Part shown: piece by piece, positions 21,956 to 33,712 of the stretch
How positions within the stretch are numbered: the stretch's first letter is position 1
How the letters are laid out: the number at the start of each line of letters is the position of its first letter
Source: Cryptomeria japonica
Lineage: Eukaryota; Streptophyta; Pinopsida; Cupressales; Cupressaceae
Assembly: GCF_030272615.1 (NCBI RefSeq)
Contig: NC_081405.1
Location: forward strand, 651,768,920 to 651,826,919
Length of the DNA stretch: 58,000 nucleotides
Direction: 5' to 3'
Translations under genes and position numbers: made by a program
Notes under the pieces: generated by a model
Told to the model about the DNA's origin: nothing
What the model saw: only the letters and a program-made list of their open reading frames with translations
The model's database searches: none

Positions 21956-22663
21956 CTAAAGTCCTTTCTCAACTAATTCACCAAAACTCAAAATATTATG
22001 CTTTAATCCTTCAACAAAGTAAACATTGTCAGTGTTATGCTTACCATCAAGAGATATGATACCCTTACCTTTGATTGAACAAGATTTGTCATCTCCAAAT
22101 CTCACTAAGCCTCCATTGTATTCTTGAAAGTTCAAGAATTTACCTTTGTCTCCTATCATATGATGTGAGGATCCTAAATCAATGATCCATTCATCCTTTA
22201 CTTCAACTTTAGCTGCCAGAGCCTGTACTACCAATTGAGCAATAAGTGTCGGTTGATCTTCTGTTATAGCAACAAAACCCCATCCATTATCTACTGGATC
22301 CTCATCAAAATCATCAGTCACACCTTCATCGGCAATGTAACAAGATTTGTCTTGATTCTTCTTAAATCTGTATCTTCGATATTCAGGGTTAGGCTTGTAT
22401 GTTCTTCTAGCTTCTTCTCTTAGTCTAGCATGTCTATGAGGGCATATTGAAGCCATATGACCAATCTTATTGCCATTAAAACATTTAAAGGATGCTTTAC
22501 CTTCATAGTTACTTCCAACTGGACCTTTAGGCATTTTCCTTGCAAATAGTGCTTCAAGTTCTTCATTCTCTTTCCTGCTTTCTTCAAGTTCTCTTGCATA
22601 AAAGGCTTTCCAATCTGATTTGTCAAGTAATGGAGTAGATGATGTTGATGCTTTAAAGGCCAA
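21956..22663 (-). pseudogene. C gag C-terminus and protease
   Basis: It continues gag through a charged segment (SDWKAFYARELEES) to a single zinc knuckle in which the second Cys is lost (KCFNGNKIGHMASICP, about 22430-22500). Protease follows with WIIDLGSSHHM at about 22165-22200: the usual D-S/T-G is D-L-G. Element E has the same Leu. Then comes the segment linking to integrase (VYFVEGLKHNILSFGELV). Confidence 0.78.
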
Positions 22664-22702
22664 ATCTATCTTTATAGTAGCAACATGACCAAATTCCTTG
22701 AT

Positions 22703-23296
22703 TTAAAAAGCTAAAAGTTTCCCAATCAATGTATCCCTAGTAACTAATGTATTAGGCATTGTTCTTAACTCATTTATAGCAGTGACTTTCATTTTATATG
22801 CCAGTGGAAATCCTCTTAAAACTTTTGAAACAATTTCATCCTCACTTAAGGTTTCTCCACAACATTTAATACCCAAAACAATTTCAATTACTCTTTCCAT
22901 AAAAGTAGAAATCCTTTCATCTTCTTCCATTTTCAAATGTTCATACCTGACTTGGAAGCTTTCAAGTTTTGCAATTTTGAATGTGGAATCTCCTTCATTC
23001 AGTGTTTCCAAATGATCCCAAATAGCTTTAGCAATAGACCTATCTGATAGTCCCATGATTTGTTGATCTGATAATGCGCTCAAAAGTGCTTCTCTTGCTT
23101 TGTAATCATTTTCCTCATCTTTAGTCAAGTTAGTTGGACTAGGGTGACCTTGTACAGCAGCAGTATAACCATTATTTGTAACATCCCATATGTCTTTTCC
23201 AATGCAATTTATATGTGTCTCCATTCTGATCTTCCATATGCCATAGTTGGTTCCATCACGTTTGGGACTGTCCTTCCTGAAATAGTTAGTAGACAT
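22703..23296 (-). pseudogene. C gag, N-terminal (UBN2-type) part
   Basis: The start at 23296 (MSTNYFRKDSPKRDGTNYG) lies 58 bases inside the right LTR and matches the start of E. It has a typical copia Gag core with YGIWKIRMETHI, ALSDQQIMGLSDRSIAKAIW, and MEEDERISTFMERV followed by KVLRGFPLAYKMKV. Its length of about 200 codons before a TAA near 22701 fits this family. Gag forms the particle; the frame continues at 22663. Confidence 0.85.
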
Positions 23297-23338
23297 TGGA
23301 TCTCCTCAAGCTGTTAAACTTCTGCAAAAGAGGACTAA

Positions 23339-23353
23339 GCTCTGATACCAATT
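23339..23353 (-). other. tRNA-iMet primer binding site of C
   Basis: The plus strand reads AGCTCTGATACCAATT next to the LTR start TGTTAGG. The reverse complement is the TTGGTATCAGAGC primer word. E has the same site with one change (CTTTGATACCAATT, about 43615). Confidence 0.85.
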
Positions 23354-24412
23354 GTTAGGTCCTAGAGACAACTGAGAAGGGGCGGTGAATCAGTTGTCAA
23401 ATAAATTCAAACCAAAAACAACTTAACCAACGTAATGCTTAATACCGGTAAACTAGTTAATATGTCGGTAGATAGTTTTAATAGTTAATTTCTATACCGG
23501 TAAGGATTAGTGCATGAAATATAAACACAAAGTTATCCACAACACATAACACTAATATTTGTACGTGGAAACCCTGTAAGGGGAAAAACCACGGTGGGAA
23601 ACCTTACCCACAATCAGATGATACTACTGCATATAGTAAGTGTACATAAATGGGGTCTGCACATGCAGAAAGGCCAACCGCCTAGAGCTCACTGGTCAAT
23701 CACAAAATGGGAGTCACACTGACTACAGTTGGATGGTTAAGTCTAATAAGAATGTACTGTACAAAATAGCATCTTCATATGCTGGATTCAGCACTACTGT
23801 AGTTCTGATTGTCTTCACAAAAACCCTCCTTCAATCTTCAAATGATGTCTATGTGTTATAGCTCTACTTATTCTCGCATATACCTTCTCACAATCCTTTT
23901 TCGCATTCCACATCTGATCTTACAAATAAGATCTTACATTTATACCATAACCTAGGACCAATTTTAGTACATCAGCTCTACAAGATATTACAATAAAAAC
24001 ATTTTATAAACAATACAATATCTGATGCAATAACCAATTCAAAATGTCAGTTTAATGCATTTACAACAATAATTAATCATCTCCATAGCATGCCATTTTG
24101 ATTTGGAAAAGATAAACTTGCCAGTGTAACCCTAGACTTATTTGCCGGTAACAGTAAATATGCAAATATGAATATACCAATGAACAAAACTCTAGGAAAA
24201 AGTGTCCACATGATGTCTTTGACATTACCAAGTGTTTTCCATATCATTCCAAGTATCGATGATCATTATATCTTGCCAGTGTACCAGATACTGGTGACTG
24301 TGCATGAGTCACTTGCTTGCCGGTGAATGTTGCTGATTCTCCAAAGTGCCAGAGTTGATAAGTGTTTAGTAGGTGTTGACATCAATGACAAAACTATACC
24401 AAAATACCAACA
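23354..24412 (-). repeat. 5' LTR of element C (right end)
   Basis: It reads TGTTAGGTCCTAGAGACAAC to ATACCAACA on plus. The hairpin arms GACAACTGA (23368-23376) and TCAGTTGTC (23391-23399) are perfect. It is followed by the target duplication TCCAC and the resumed pol frame of B. Confidence 0.9.
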
Positions 24413-26190
24413 TCCACAATAGAGATAAAAGCTAGGCCCACTATCCCTGACAATGTTTATAACTAGCAAGTGTTTGAGGATGATGAAGATATCCTTAGGT
24501 TTATACAATGCATAGATGATTATGACAGACAGAAAATTTATTGCAATGCATTGGTAGAAGTGGTTGATAACAGAGAAACGGTATTTGGAAATTACTTGGT
24601 CCAACTAGAAACCAATGAGATACCTAAGGGGTTAGTATAACTTGAAGGTATGTTTAGCTACAATGACAGTCATCTGCACCAGTAGTCAACCATTAAGTTA
24701 GATGAACTAGAGGAGGTAAACTTAAGGAGTGAATCATCCCCTAAGTTGGTTTATATTGGAAAGAACTTGCCTCCTCATGTCAGGACTAATTTTATTAACT
24801 TATTAAAGAAGTACAAGCATGTTTTTTCTTGGTCTTATGAAGACCTAAAGTCGTATAGATAAGATTTGTTTTAGCATGAAGTTCCTTTGCTTCTAGATGC
24901 TAAGCCTTTCAGACAAAAGAAAAGACCTATTAATCCCCTTCTGGAAACTAAGATGCAGCAAGAATTGACCAAGTTGAGAGAAGGGGGGATCATTAAGCCT
25001 ATAACCCATTCTTCATGGGTCTCCAATTTGGTCTCGGTTAGAAAGAAAAATGGAGACATAAGGCTCTGTGTCGACTTTAGAAACTTAAATTTTGCTTCCC
25101 TAAAAGATAATTATTCATCTCCAAATATGGAAGCTATGTTGCAAAGGGTGACTGGTTGTGATTTACTATCTATGATGGATGGATTCTCGGGATACAACTA
25201 GGTGCTAGTGAAAGAATCAGAACAATTCAAAACTGCTTTCACCACCCCTTGGGGAACTTATGTTTATGTCAGAATGCCTTTTGGTTTAAAAATGCTAGAG
25301 CTACCTTCCAGAGGGCAATGGATGTAGCATTCAAATAATTTATAAATATCATCATGGTAGCATACCAAGATGATCTAACATGTTTCTCCAAGAAGACAGA
25401 TGGCCACTATGGGCATTTGGAAAAGGTGTTTAGTAAGGCTCCGAAATATGGTGTCTCTCTAAATCCAAAGAAGTGTCATTTTGTTGTCACTGAAGGAAAG
25501 CTGCTGGCGCATATTGTCTCCAAGGATGGGGTTAGGATAGATCTTGAAAGAATTGAAGCCATAACAAATGTATCTGAACCCACAAGTGTTAAAAGTATTC
25601 AGTCCTTCTTGGGTAAAGTGAATTTTGTAAGAAGGTTTATTGCAAATTTTGCAGATTCTGTCAAGCCCATTGTTAGACCACTCAAGAAGGATACCAAGTT
25701 CTACTGGGATCAAGAATCTTCAAAGGCTTTTGATGAGATAAAAAGGGTCATTTAGGAAGCACCGATGTTGAAATACCCTGATTACAGTAAGCCTTTCTCT
25801 CTATTCTCTTTCGCTTCATATCACACAATGGCTGTTGTGCTTTTACAAAAGGATAATGAAGGGTATGAGAATCCCATAGCTTTCTATAGTAAATCTTTGC
25901 AGGCTATAGAGTTAAAGTATGAAGTCATGGAAAAGCAAGTATATGCTTTGGTCAAGGCTATCAAAGCTTTTAGGCCATATCTGGTAAGCACACAAATAGT
26001 TGCTTATGTTCCACATGCTGCAGTCAAAGACATTTTATCCTAATTTGAGGTCACAAGTAAAAGGTGCAGATGGATAAACAGAATTCAAGAGTTTGATATA
26101 GAGATAAAGATTACTAAATTGGTAAGAGGTTTAGGCCTTGCAAAGCTCATGACTGACTCAAATCTTCTTAATGTGGAAGTAAATAATGTT
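24413..26190 (+). pseudogene. B reverse transcriptase and degenerate RNase H
   Basis: After the RNase H linker, RT begins near 24880 with a classical gypsy pattern: KRPINPLLETKMQQEL, GGIIKPITHSSWVSNLV, LCVDFRNLN, then SMMDGFSGYN. The active-site motif is YQDD (25363-25374), with LTCFSKKTDGHYGHLEKVF. Thumb and connection follow, with FLGKVNFVRRFI. The ordinary RNase H is at 25765-26043: LFSFASYHTMAVVLLQ replaces the usual D-A-S start and YVPHAAV replaces the usual T-D-H, so two catalytic Asp are missing. That matches the known pattern in dual-RNase-H Tat elements. Stops (24665, 25200, 25336, 25753) and frameshifts make it inactive. Confidence 0.85.
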
Positions 26191-27103
26191 GAAGTTGATA
26201 ACACCCTGGTCACTAGTATTGAAAGGCAACCCTAGTATTCAGAGATAGTCCATTTCTTAAGAGATGCAATATTTTCAGAAGGGATGGCCCACAATCAGAA
26301 AAGAACATTAAAACTCAAGTCACAAAAATATGTTCTCATTCAAGGTGATCTAGTTTGGAGAAATAGAGATGGGGAACTGCTAATGTGTTTGGATGAATCC
26401 TAGGCTAAGAAAGTGTTGACTGAAATGCATGATGGAGTGTGTTTAGGTCATTACTCTGCTAAGAAAACTGTTGGCAAGATAGTCTAGTCTGGGTATTATT
26501 GGCCTACTTTATTTAAAGATCCCCACGAACATGTCAGGAGATGTGACCCATGTCATAATTTTTCATCCAAATTGAAGTATGAAGGAGCTTTACCCCTAAA
26601 TCCGATCACAGTGGAAGCCCCTTTTGTCCAATGGGGCATTGATTTTATTGGAGAAATTGTTGAGAGATCAAGAAGAGGTCACATGTGGATCATAGTAGCG
26701 ATTGATTATTTTACCAAGTGGATTGAAGCTATTCCCACTAGAAGAGATACAACTAAAGTTGTCATTGACTTCCTTATGGATAATGTTATAACTAGATTTG
26801 GACTCCCTACAAAATTAGTGATGGATAATGCGATGTGTTTCAGGTCAGAAGAGTTTGTTGAATTTTGCACCAGTCATGGAATAATTATGTCTTACTCTTC
26901 ACCTTATCATCCTCAAGGAAATGGACAAGGTGAATCTAGTAATAAAAGCCTCTTGAACATTATCAACAAAATCCTAGAAGAAAACAAGAGGTCTTGGGAT
27001 CAAAAGTTGAAATTGGCTTTGTGGGCTGAAAAGGGTTACTGTGAAAAAGGCTATTGGAGTTTCACCTTTTGAATTGGTTTATGGTACACAAGCTAGAGTG
27101 CCA
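26191..27103 (+). pseudogene. B integrase, N-terminal and core part
   Basis: The zinc-binding domain shows MHDGVCLGHYSAKKTVGKIV and RCDPCHNF (26428-26565), an HHCC pattern. The core (open 26572-27072) has GIDFIGEI, VMDNAMCFRSEEF and GQGESSNKSLLN, so D, D and E are all present. A one-base frameshift near 27030 separates it from KKAIGVSPFELVYGTQARVP, which runs to the insertion site of D at 27103. Integrase joins the cDNA to host DNA in the nucleus. Confidence 0.85.
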
Positions 27104-27909
27104 TGTTGGCATATGCACACTCCAATGAGACATTGAAGGTGATTGAAGGTTTTTTCATTGATGGCAACCTTACAATCTTATGGCACCGGCAAGGCATGAC
27201 ACTGGCAAGGCATTTCACTACACCGGCACTAGCAAGATCAGACTCTACACTAGCACTTAGACCACTGACACCGGCACAGAAAAAGGAAGCATAACGACAC
27301 AGAGGCCGACAGGATTTTGGATATATTATATTTTGTTTATTATTGTAAAAAATTTGTAAGACAACTTGGCATGTTGTAAAATGACTCTCATATATAAGAG
27401 AGATCATTGTAGACATTTTATGTACATGGAGAAAAATTAGGAAGCAAACCTATTGTGCAAAATATAGGTTAAAGGGTATATGTAAAGAACAGAGCAAAAA
27501 CCGGTACTGAATCTAGCATTGAAGATGCTATTGTAAAGCAGTACAAGACATTGGATTTGCATAATCCACATTGTAAGTCAGTGAGACTTCCCATTGAGCA
27601 GTGAGCTCTAGGCACTTGGCCTAACTACATGTGCAGGTCCTCTATTGTAAGTAATATTCCCTTATTGGCCAGTAAGTGAATATTGTGGGTCACAAATCCC
27701 ACCAAGGTTTTTCCCACATGAGGTTTCCTCATTAAAATCCTGTGTTATGGTGTGTTTCTTATGTGGTTACTTTCATTTCTATTTATTGCATTATTTCTTG
27801 CATGCCAGTACACTATTATAATATGTTCTGCATATTTTAAGTCAAGAAATTCGACAACTGGTTAGATACTGATTCACCCCCCCTCTCAGTATCTGTGGGA
27901 GTCCTAACA
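27104..27909 (+). repeat. 5' LTR of element D
   Basis: It runs TGTTGGCATATGCACACTCC to GTCCTAACA. TATATAAG is at 27391. Hairpin arms GATACTGA (27865-27872) and TCAGTATC (27886-27893) are perfect, around a C-run. The primer site TTGGTATCAGAGC starts at 27911. Confidence 0.9.
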
Positions 27910-27910
27910 A

Positions 27911-27923
27911 TTGGTATCAGAGC
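27911..27923 (+). other. tRNA-iMet primer binding site of D
   Basis: TTGGTATCAGAGC starts one base after the LTR end, as in A. Confidence 0.88.
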
Positions 27924-27980
27924 TTGGTCCTCTATTTTCAGAAGCCTAATAGCTTGAGGAAGATCTTGATGCCGGTAGAC

Positions 27981-29107
27981 ATGGAAAATTTGATGAAGCA
28001 ACTTGAAGCAGCTCTCTTAGACTATGATACAGAAAAATTGAAAAATATCAAACTAGATGATGATCTAAAAGCAGCTCAGGATATCATTTAGGCACTTCAA
28101 GAGAATCTTACTATTGCAAGAAATAAGAGAAGAGAACTTTGTGAAAAGATGCAAAATGAGAATGATGAAAAGGAATCACTTAATGATATGTTAAGTAAGC
28201 TGAAACTGGAGAACACAATGAGATTTTGTAAAGAGATTGAAGATAGGAAGAATAATGAAGAAGAATTGACTAGAAGACTAACTGATGCAGCAAATGAGAA
28301 CACAAGACTCAGCTATGAAATGACCTTTTGAAGATAGATCTGATGCATACACAGAATGACTCAAATGAACTGATGAGACAGAATGAGATCTTACAGAGAG
28401 AACTAGATATTTCAAATCAACACAAAGACAAACTCGAGAAAAGCTTACAAGAACTTGGTAACTTGCTGAAGATTCAAAAACCTAATGATGATACTTGTGG
28501 AATTGGCTTTGAAGCAGGGGAAAGCTCTGGTATTGCAAACACTCAATATCACAGCAAATCGGTAAGACAACCTAATGCTTATAGATTCAATGGAAAATGC
28601 TTTAACTGTAATAAGTATGGGCATAGAGAAAATCAATGTAGATCTAGAAATTATCAGAACATCAACACACCCACTGGTCAATGGTCAAAATGCAACAAAG
28701 TTGGTCACAACTCTGAAATTTGTAGAATGAATGTAAGTTGTTATGTTTGTGGAAGATTTGGACACCTATCTAATCAATGTAGAACACAAACCAGCATAGG
28801 TTATGGCAAAGCTATTCAGAAAAATAATGTAACTTGTTATGCATGTAACAAGATTGGGCATATTACAAAATTTTGTAGAAGTAAAGGATCACTGGCAGAT
28901 AACAAAAGTTCTAGCTTGAAAGGGAAAGAAAAATTTGAAGAGGTAAAGCAAGAATTCTCAAAACAATGGATTAGAAAAGATGACCTAAATGTTGGGAATA
29001 CTCCTCCATTGGTAGAACCAATCAATGCTTCACTGACAGGACAGAGTGATGCTTCATCGATAGGACAAAGCAGTACTCCATCGATAGGAAGCTCTTCATT
29101 AAACTAA
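27981..29107 (+). pseudogene. Gag-like ORF of D: coiled coil plus CCHC knuckles
   Basis: ATG 27981 (MENLMKQLEAALLDYD) matches the A start. A TAG lies at codon 37 (28089-28091), exactly as in A. The frame reopens at 28149 and, after a frameshift near 28325, continues 28328-29107 (259 codons). Knuckles are CFNCNKYGHRENQC, WSKCNKVGHNSEIC (first Cys lost), CYVCGRFGHLSNQC and CYACNKIGHITKFC. The tail has degenerate repeats ending TGQS, IGQS and IGSS. About 18 codons of coiled coil present in A (9830-9880) are missing. Confidence 0.78.
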
Positions 29108-29263
29108 AGAAAATCTTCTTTGAGGGTTTGGCAATAAATGAGACATATGCTATTATTCCCTCAGTTAGAGATGAGAAGTTGTAAATTACTTCATTACCGG
29201 TAGACAATGTTAAGTAAATACTTAACTGGCATGCATTAATTATGGTAGATGGCAAATAAACAC

Positions 29264-29269
29264 TATAAA
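29264..29269 (+). promoter_or_regulatory. Candidate internal TATA box before ORF2 of D
   Basis: TATAAA lies 151 bp before the ORF2 ATG at 29415. The downstream leader matches A closely (GGTTTTGGCTCCATTTCA, AGCAAAGAGGCAAAGCACTT). Confidence 0.5.
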
Positions 29270-29414
29270 TTTATGGTTTTGGCTCCATTTCAATTCACCA
29301 TGATTTCAAACATTCGTAGAGTGCGAAACTTGCAGAGCTAAGGGATTTCAAGCAAAGAGGCAAAGCACTTCAAGCAATCAATCCATCAAAATATAGAAAA
29401 AGGTATTTATCATC

Positions 29415-32400
29415 ATGGCATCCACCTCTGCACTTGAATATATAGAAAACCCTACTATAGTTGAAGTCATAAAATACCCTAGGCCTGTGTTTCAACTTGT
29501 TCCTGAGATAGCAAAGAAAGATGACAATGTAGGTGCTTTTTCTCAAATTCCAAAAGGAGTTGTTTATGCTGAAGACCCCAGAATTTACATCCACTACAAC
29601 ATAGAGGAATTAGGAAATGAAGAAATCAAAACAATGTATAAATCTATCATATGTGATGAATCCAGAAATGTAAAACCAGAACATAAAATCATTGAAACCC
29701 TAGGATTTATTAAAATCCTCTCCATCCCTGAATTTCCCAAGGATGTGATTAGGATAGTTTTAAGCAGGGTACATGGTGAATTTTTCTAGTTAGATGCAAT
29801 TCACAAAATCACCAAGGAAGCTGTGAAAGTTGTCACAGGGTTACTAACCACCGGTAAAAGGCTAGATAAAACCAAGAAGGTCTCAAATGACCTAGTTACT
29901 AATCTAACTAGTGCAACATCCGATAGAAGGTCCTTAAGGGTAAATGATGTAACAGATATAAATGTGAGATTTGTTAGGATTATATTAGGGTATAAAGCAA
30001 CTCATGCAAATAGACTCAATTCAGTCTCAAGTTTATGCATTAAGAGTGCTTATGACATGATCACAGATAATGCAAAAATTGATATATGTGAGTGGTTGAA
30101 GGATGAGTTAATCAAAAATCTAGGCAAGATTAAGAAGGATAAGAAAGGAACTTTTAGGTTTGGAAATCTGCTAGTATGTTTGATGCTACATATAACCAAA
30201 CATGTTCCCAGTATAGGCTACAAAGAACTTGGATTTGATATACCGGTAGGAAAACAATTGACAGAACTATTCAACAATATGGGAGAAGATAAGGAAAACA
30301 ATATCCATGATTTCTTTCAAGCACTTAAGGCCAAAATGAAGAAAAGAATCAGATTTTCACAAAAGATTGTTGACAAATATAAGGATGAAATATGTTTTGT
30401 AATAAAAAAGGATGAGATATGGATGGAAGCAGTCATCCCAAGGACAATTTGGGTAACAAAAATGGGTTATGAGACTGATGACCTCATCATTGAAACATAT
30501 GCTAAAGCACTTCTAGAAGCACCGAATGAACCAAAGGAAGAAGTATTTGGTAGTGCTGAGACCATAGAAAAACAAATTCAATCTAAGAAGAGAGTGAAGA
30601 AGGTCGAAGCAGTTGTGAGAAGAGGTTCTAGACAGGCAAAGGTCATTAAAGAATATGTGTTGAAACAAATAGGTATTACTGAGGAAGAGTTAGGAACTTT
30701 ACAACCTGAAACTCACCTATCACCGGTAGGCACTTCTTCGAAGAATAACATGCTTGCAAATTTCAAGAGAGTTGTAAGAAAAAGAGATCCCTCACCGACA
30801 CCCTCACGCAAGAGGACAAGACAAAAACAATAAGCAGTGAGATCTCCGGTTAAGAAGACGACACCAAAGAAGAAATTGACACCTAAGAAAAAGAAGAGGA
30901 CACATCAGGACATAGCCCCCCTTGACATACTATTGAATGAAATTATAGAGGAAGGAAAACTAAAGAATATAGAAAAATTGTATAACACTTTGATAGCAGA
31001 TGAAAAAGAACAAGTAGAAAATAGTGTTATTTTGCACATTGACATGTATAAGAAATTTTTGATGGAAGTAGAAGATGAAGTACCAAATGAATTATTTCAA
31101 AGACTGGAAGCAAGAAGACAAGCAGTAGTAGAACTTGACAAGAAAATAAAGATAGAAAAGCTACTTGCTATGTACCCGGTGAACTCACCCAAAGAAATTG
31201 ATAATTTAATTGTTGAAGCCAACTGGTTAGTATTCTCTACTACACACCGACACATTGCATTAATGGTAGGAAGAGTTAATGAGGTGACTAAAGAAATAGA
31301 AAATGAATGGGACACATTCCTAGTTGAAAAAGAAAAATAGGAAGAATACATGAGCCATAAACCTATAAAGGTATATCAAAAGGACAAGGACAAGGGTAAA
31401 GGTAAAGTTGGTGGACCACCCAATATCAAAGTTAAAGACAAATTAACCCCACCTCCTTTGACTACTCCACCGATAACAACAACAACAACAACTACAGAAG
31501 ATCACCTGATAGCTAAAAGTATGAATGAACAGGATATCAATCGTAATCCTGAAGTCTTATATATAGTAGATGTTGATACAAAAAAGATCAACATTGTGGT
31601 GGACAAAGATACAACTGGTAAGATAGACATGGATAGTACGCCACTGGTAGCTAAGCAAACTGATAACACACAAGAGAGACCGGCAGATGAACAACAGGTA
31701 GAAACTCAGACTCAAACTGAGGCAGAGCAATAAAAAGAGACACAAGAAGAGCAACAGGCTCTAGAACAGGGACAGGTTCACATGGAAACAACTCCACTGG
31801 CAACTGGAGAAGACCAAAAACCATTGCTTAAAGATATGGAAACACAGACTGACCTACCAGAGGTCACAACAAACTTGGTTACTTCTACCACTGGTGGTAT
31901 TCAGATTATTGGTTCCTCATCAGGATATTAATCAACCAATATAACAAAAGTACTCTTAGATTCAATTAAGAAGATAACAGATTGCAGCTCAAAAGCTTAT
32001 AAGGCTATAGATGACACGATACCAATTTTGAAGAGGCTAGCTCCTAACTGTAACATAGAAAATAAGGATTCATTAAATCAAATTGAAAATTTTGTCAAAA
32101 TACATCAATGAAAACACAGTGACAATAGAGCAAGAGGCATTGAAGAATAAGGTAGAAATTGAAAAGCAAAAATTCTTTGAAAATCAGATAAAGAAGTGTA
32201 GCAGAGAATTTGACACACTTCTACTGGAACTGTGTAATTTACTAAAAGAGTTCAAGACTTTGTACAAAGACTCTTGCAAGACAAACCTACTAACAACTGA
32301 TATATATAAGCAAATAAGCAAGGTACATGATGAAATAAATAAACTTGTAGATAATTTTGTTAATTCACCAGATACACTATCAGTTTTTGAACAACAGATA

Positions 32401-32706
32401 ACAAATTTTGAGGATGAATTACTAAAGTTGGGAAGAGAAAATGAGAAAATAGAGAATAAGGCAAAAAGTTTAAGGTTAAGATTGAGTCCAAGAGTGGACT
32501 ATCTAGCATTCATTCAGAAAGAGATATCCGAGGCACCTGTATAGGGACAAAGGACATCGGGAGAGCACATGCAACATCTCACCGGTACAGTTCAAAGGAT
32601 AGAAACAACTATCACAGATAGTAAAAAGTTTATGGAGAGTATAAACTTAATTTTGATTGATCTATTTCAAATTGTAACTACCCAGACTACCCAGTTACAA
32701 GGTTGA
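29415..32706 (+). pseudogene. ORF2 of D: large protein of unknown function
   Basis: This is the best preserved copy, starting MASTSALEYIENPTIVEVIK. Open pieces are 29415-29789, 29823-30833 (336 codons), 30837-31340, 31350-31733 and 32083-32544, ending at TGA 32704. Gaps between them are mostly single stops, such as TAG at 29787 where A has a sense codon. Order: globular N-terminal half with VVTGLLTTGKRLDK, ICEWLKDEL and KKDEIWMEAVIPRTIWVTKMGYE; basic patch (SPVKKTTPKKKLTPKKKK, about 30840-30895); Pro/Thr-rich linker; C-terminal coiled coil with NLLTTDIYKQISKVHDEINK. Length, about 1,090 codons, is close to A. Function is unknown; an accessory or env-position protein is possible. Confidence 0.68.
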
Positions 32707-32744
32707 AACCACAAACTCTACTGACATCTTGACAACCTTTAATA

Positions 32745-32905
32745 TTGATGCCAAAGGGGGAGTAGTGGTATGAGAAAATTCAATATCATTGGAATCATAT
32801 GCTCAAGGGGAGCACACATTTTTGGTAACATTTTTGGACCTCACATTTTTGGATACACTTTTTAAATTTCTCATGAGTGTTGCCAACAATGCCAAAGGGG
32901 GAGAT
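32745..32905 (+). other. Polypurine tracts of D
   Basis: CCAAAGGGGGAGTAG (about 32751), CAAGGGGAGC (about 32814) and GCCAAAGGGGGAGATTG just before the 3' LTR at 32906. Same three-tract layout as A. Confidence 0.75.
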
Positions 32906-33712
32906 TGCTGGCATATGCACACTCCAATGAGACATTGAAGGTGATTGAAGGTTTTTTCATTGATGGAAACCTTACAATCCTATGGCACTGACAAGGCATG
33001 ACACTGGCAAGGCATTTCACTACACTAGCACTAGCAAGATCAGACTCTACACTAGCACTCAGACCACCAACACCAGCACAAAAAAAGGAAGCATACCGAC
33101 ACAGAGGCCGACAAGATTTTTGATATATTATATTTTGTTTATTATTGTAAAAAATTTGTAAGCCAACTTGGCATGTTGTAAAATGACTCTCATATATAAG
33201 AGAGATCATTGTAGACATTTTATGTATATGGAGAAAAATTAGGAAGCAGACCTATTGTGCAAAATATAGGTTAAAGGGTATATGTAAAGAACAAAGTAGA
33301 AACTAGTACTGAATCTAGCATTGAAGATGCTATTGTAAAGTAGTACAAGACATTGGATTTGCATAATCCACATTGTAAGTCAGTGAGACTTCCCATTGAG
33401 TAGTGAGCTCTAGGAACTTGGCCTTCTTGCATGTGCAGGCGCCCCTATTGTAAGTAATATTCCCTTATTGGCCAGTAAGTGAATATTGTGGGTCACAAAT
33501 CCCACCGAGGTTTTTCCCACACTGGGTTTCCTCATTAAAATCTTGTGTTATGGTGTGTTTCTTATGTGGTTACTTTCATTTTTGTTTATTGCATTATTTC
33601 TTGCATACCGGTACACTGTTATAATATGTTCTCCATGTTCTAAGTCAAGAAATTCAACAACCGGTTAGATACTAATTCACCCCCCCTCTCAGTATCTATG
33701 GGAATCCTAACA
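32906..33712 (+). repeat. 3' LTR of element D
   Basis: It starts TGCTGGCATATGCACACTCC after the polypurine tract and ends ATCCTAACA. It is very similar to the 5' LTR, with scattered mainly transition differences. The target duplication TGCCA follows. Confidence 0.9.

Larger units (their letters stand above)
17669..24412 (-). mobile_element. Element C: full-length SIRE-like Ty1/copia retrotransposon
   Basis: LTRs of 1,064 bp (17669-18732) and 1,059 bp (23354-24412) flank gag and pol on the minus strand. Target duplication TCCAC (17664-17668, 24413-24417) is perfect. The primer-site complement GCTCTGATACCAA lies just left of the right LTR, and the polypurine complement TCTCCCCCTTTGGCATT is right of the left LTR. 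Domain order is gag, protease, integrase, RT, RNase H, as in Ty1/copia. It interrupts B between the extra RNase H and RT. Stops and frameshifts throughout make it inactive. Confidence 0.9.
27104..33712 (+). mobile_element. Element D: non-autonomous SIRE/copia-like LTR element, sister of A
   Basis: LTRs are 806 bp (27104-27909) and 807 bp (32906-33712). The target duplication TGCCA is perfect (27099-27103, 33713-33717). The interior has the same layout as A: iMet primer site, Gag-like ORF, internal TATA, ORF2 and polypurine tracts. No pol is present. It lies in the integrase of B, and the frame reads RVP-VNNLLPVYK once it is removed. The LTR lacks the 57-bp tandem duplication of A, so it is a separate subfamily. 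Confidence 0.9.

Noticed and set aside
25363-25374. YQDD in the RT of B as an abnormal active site
   Set aside because: I recall YQDD as a usual variant in some plant gypsy RTs; both catalytic Asp are present.
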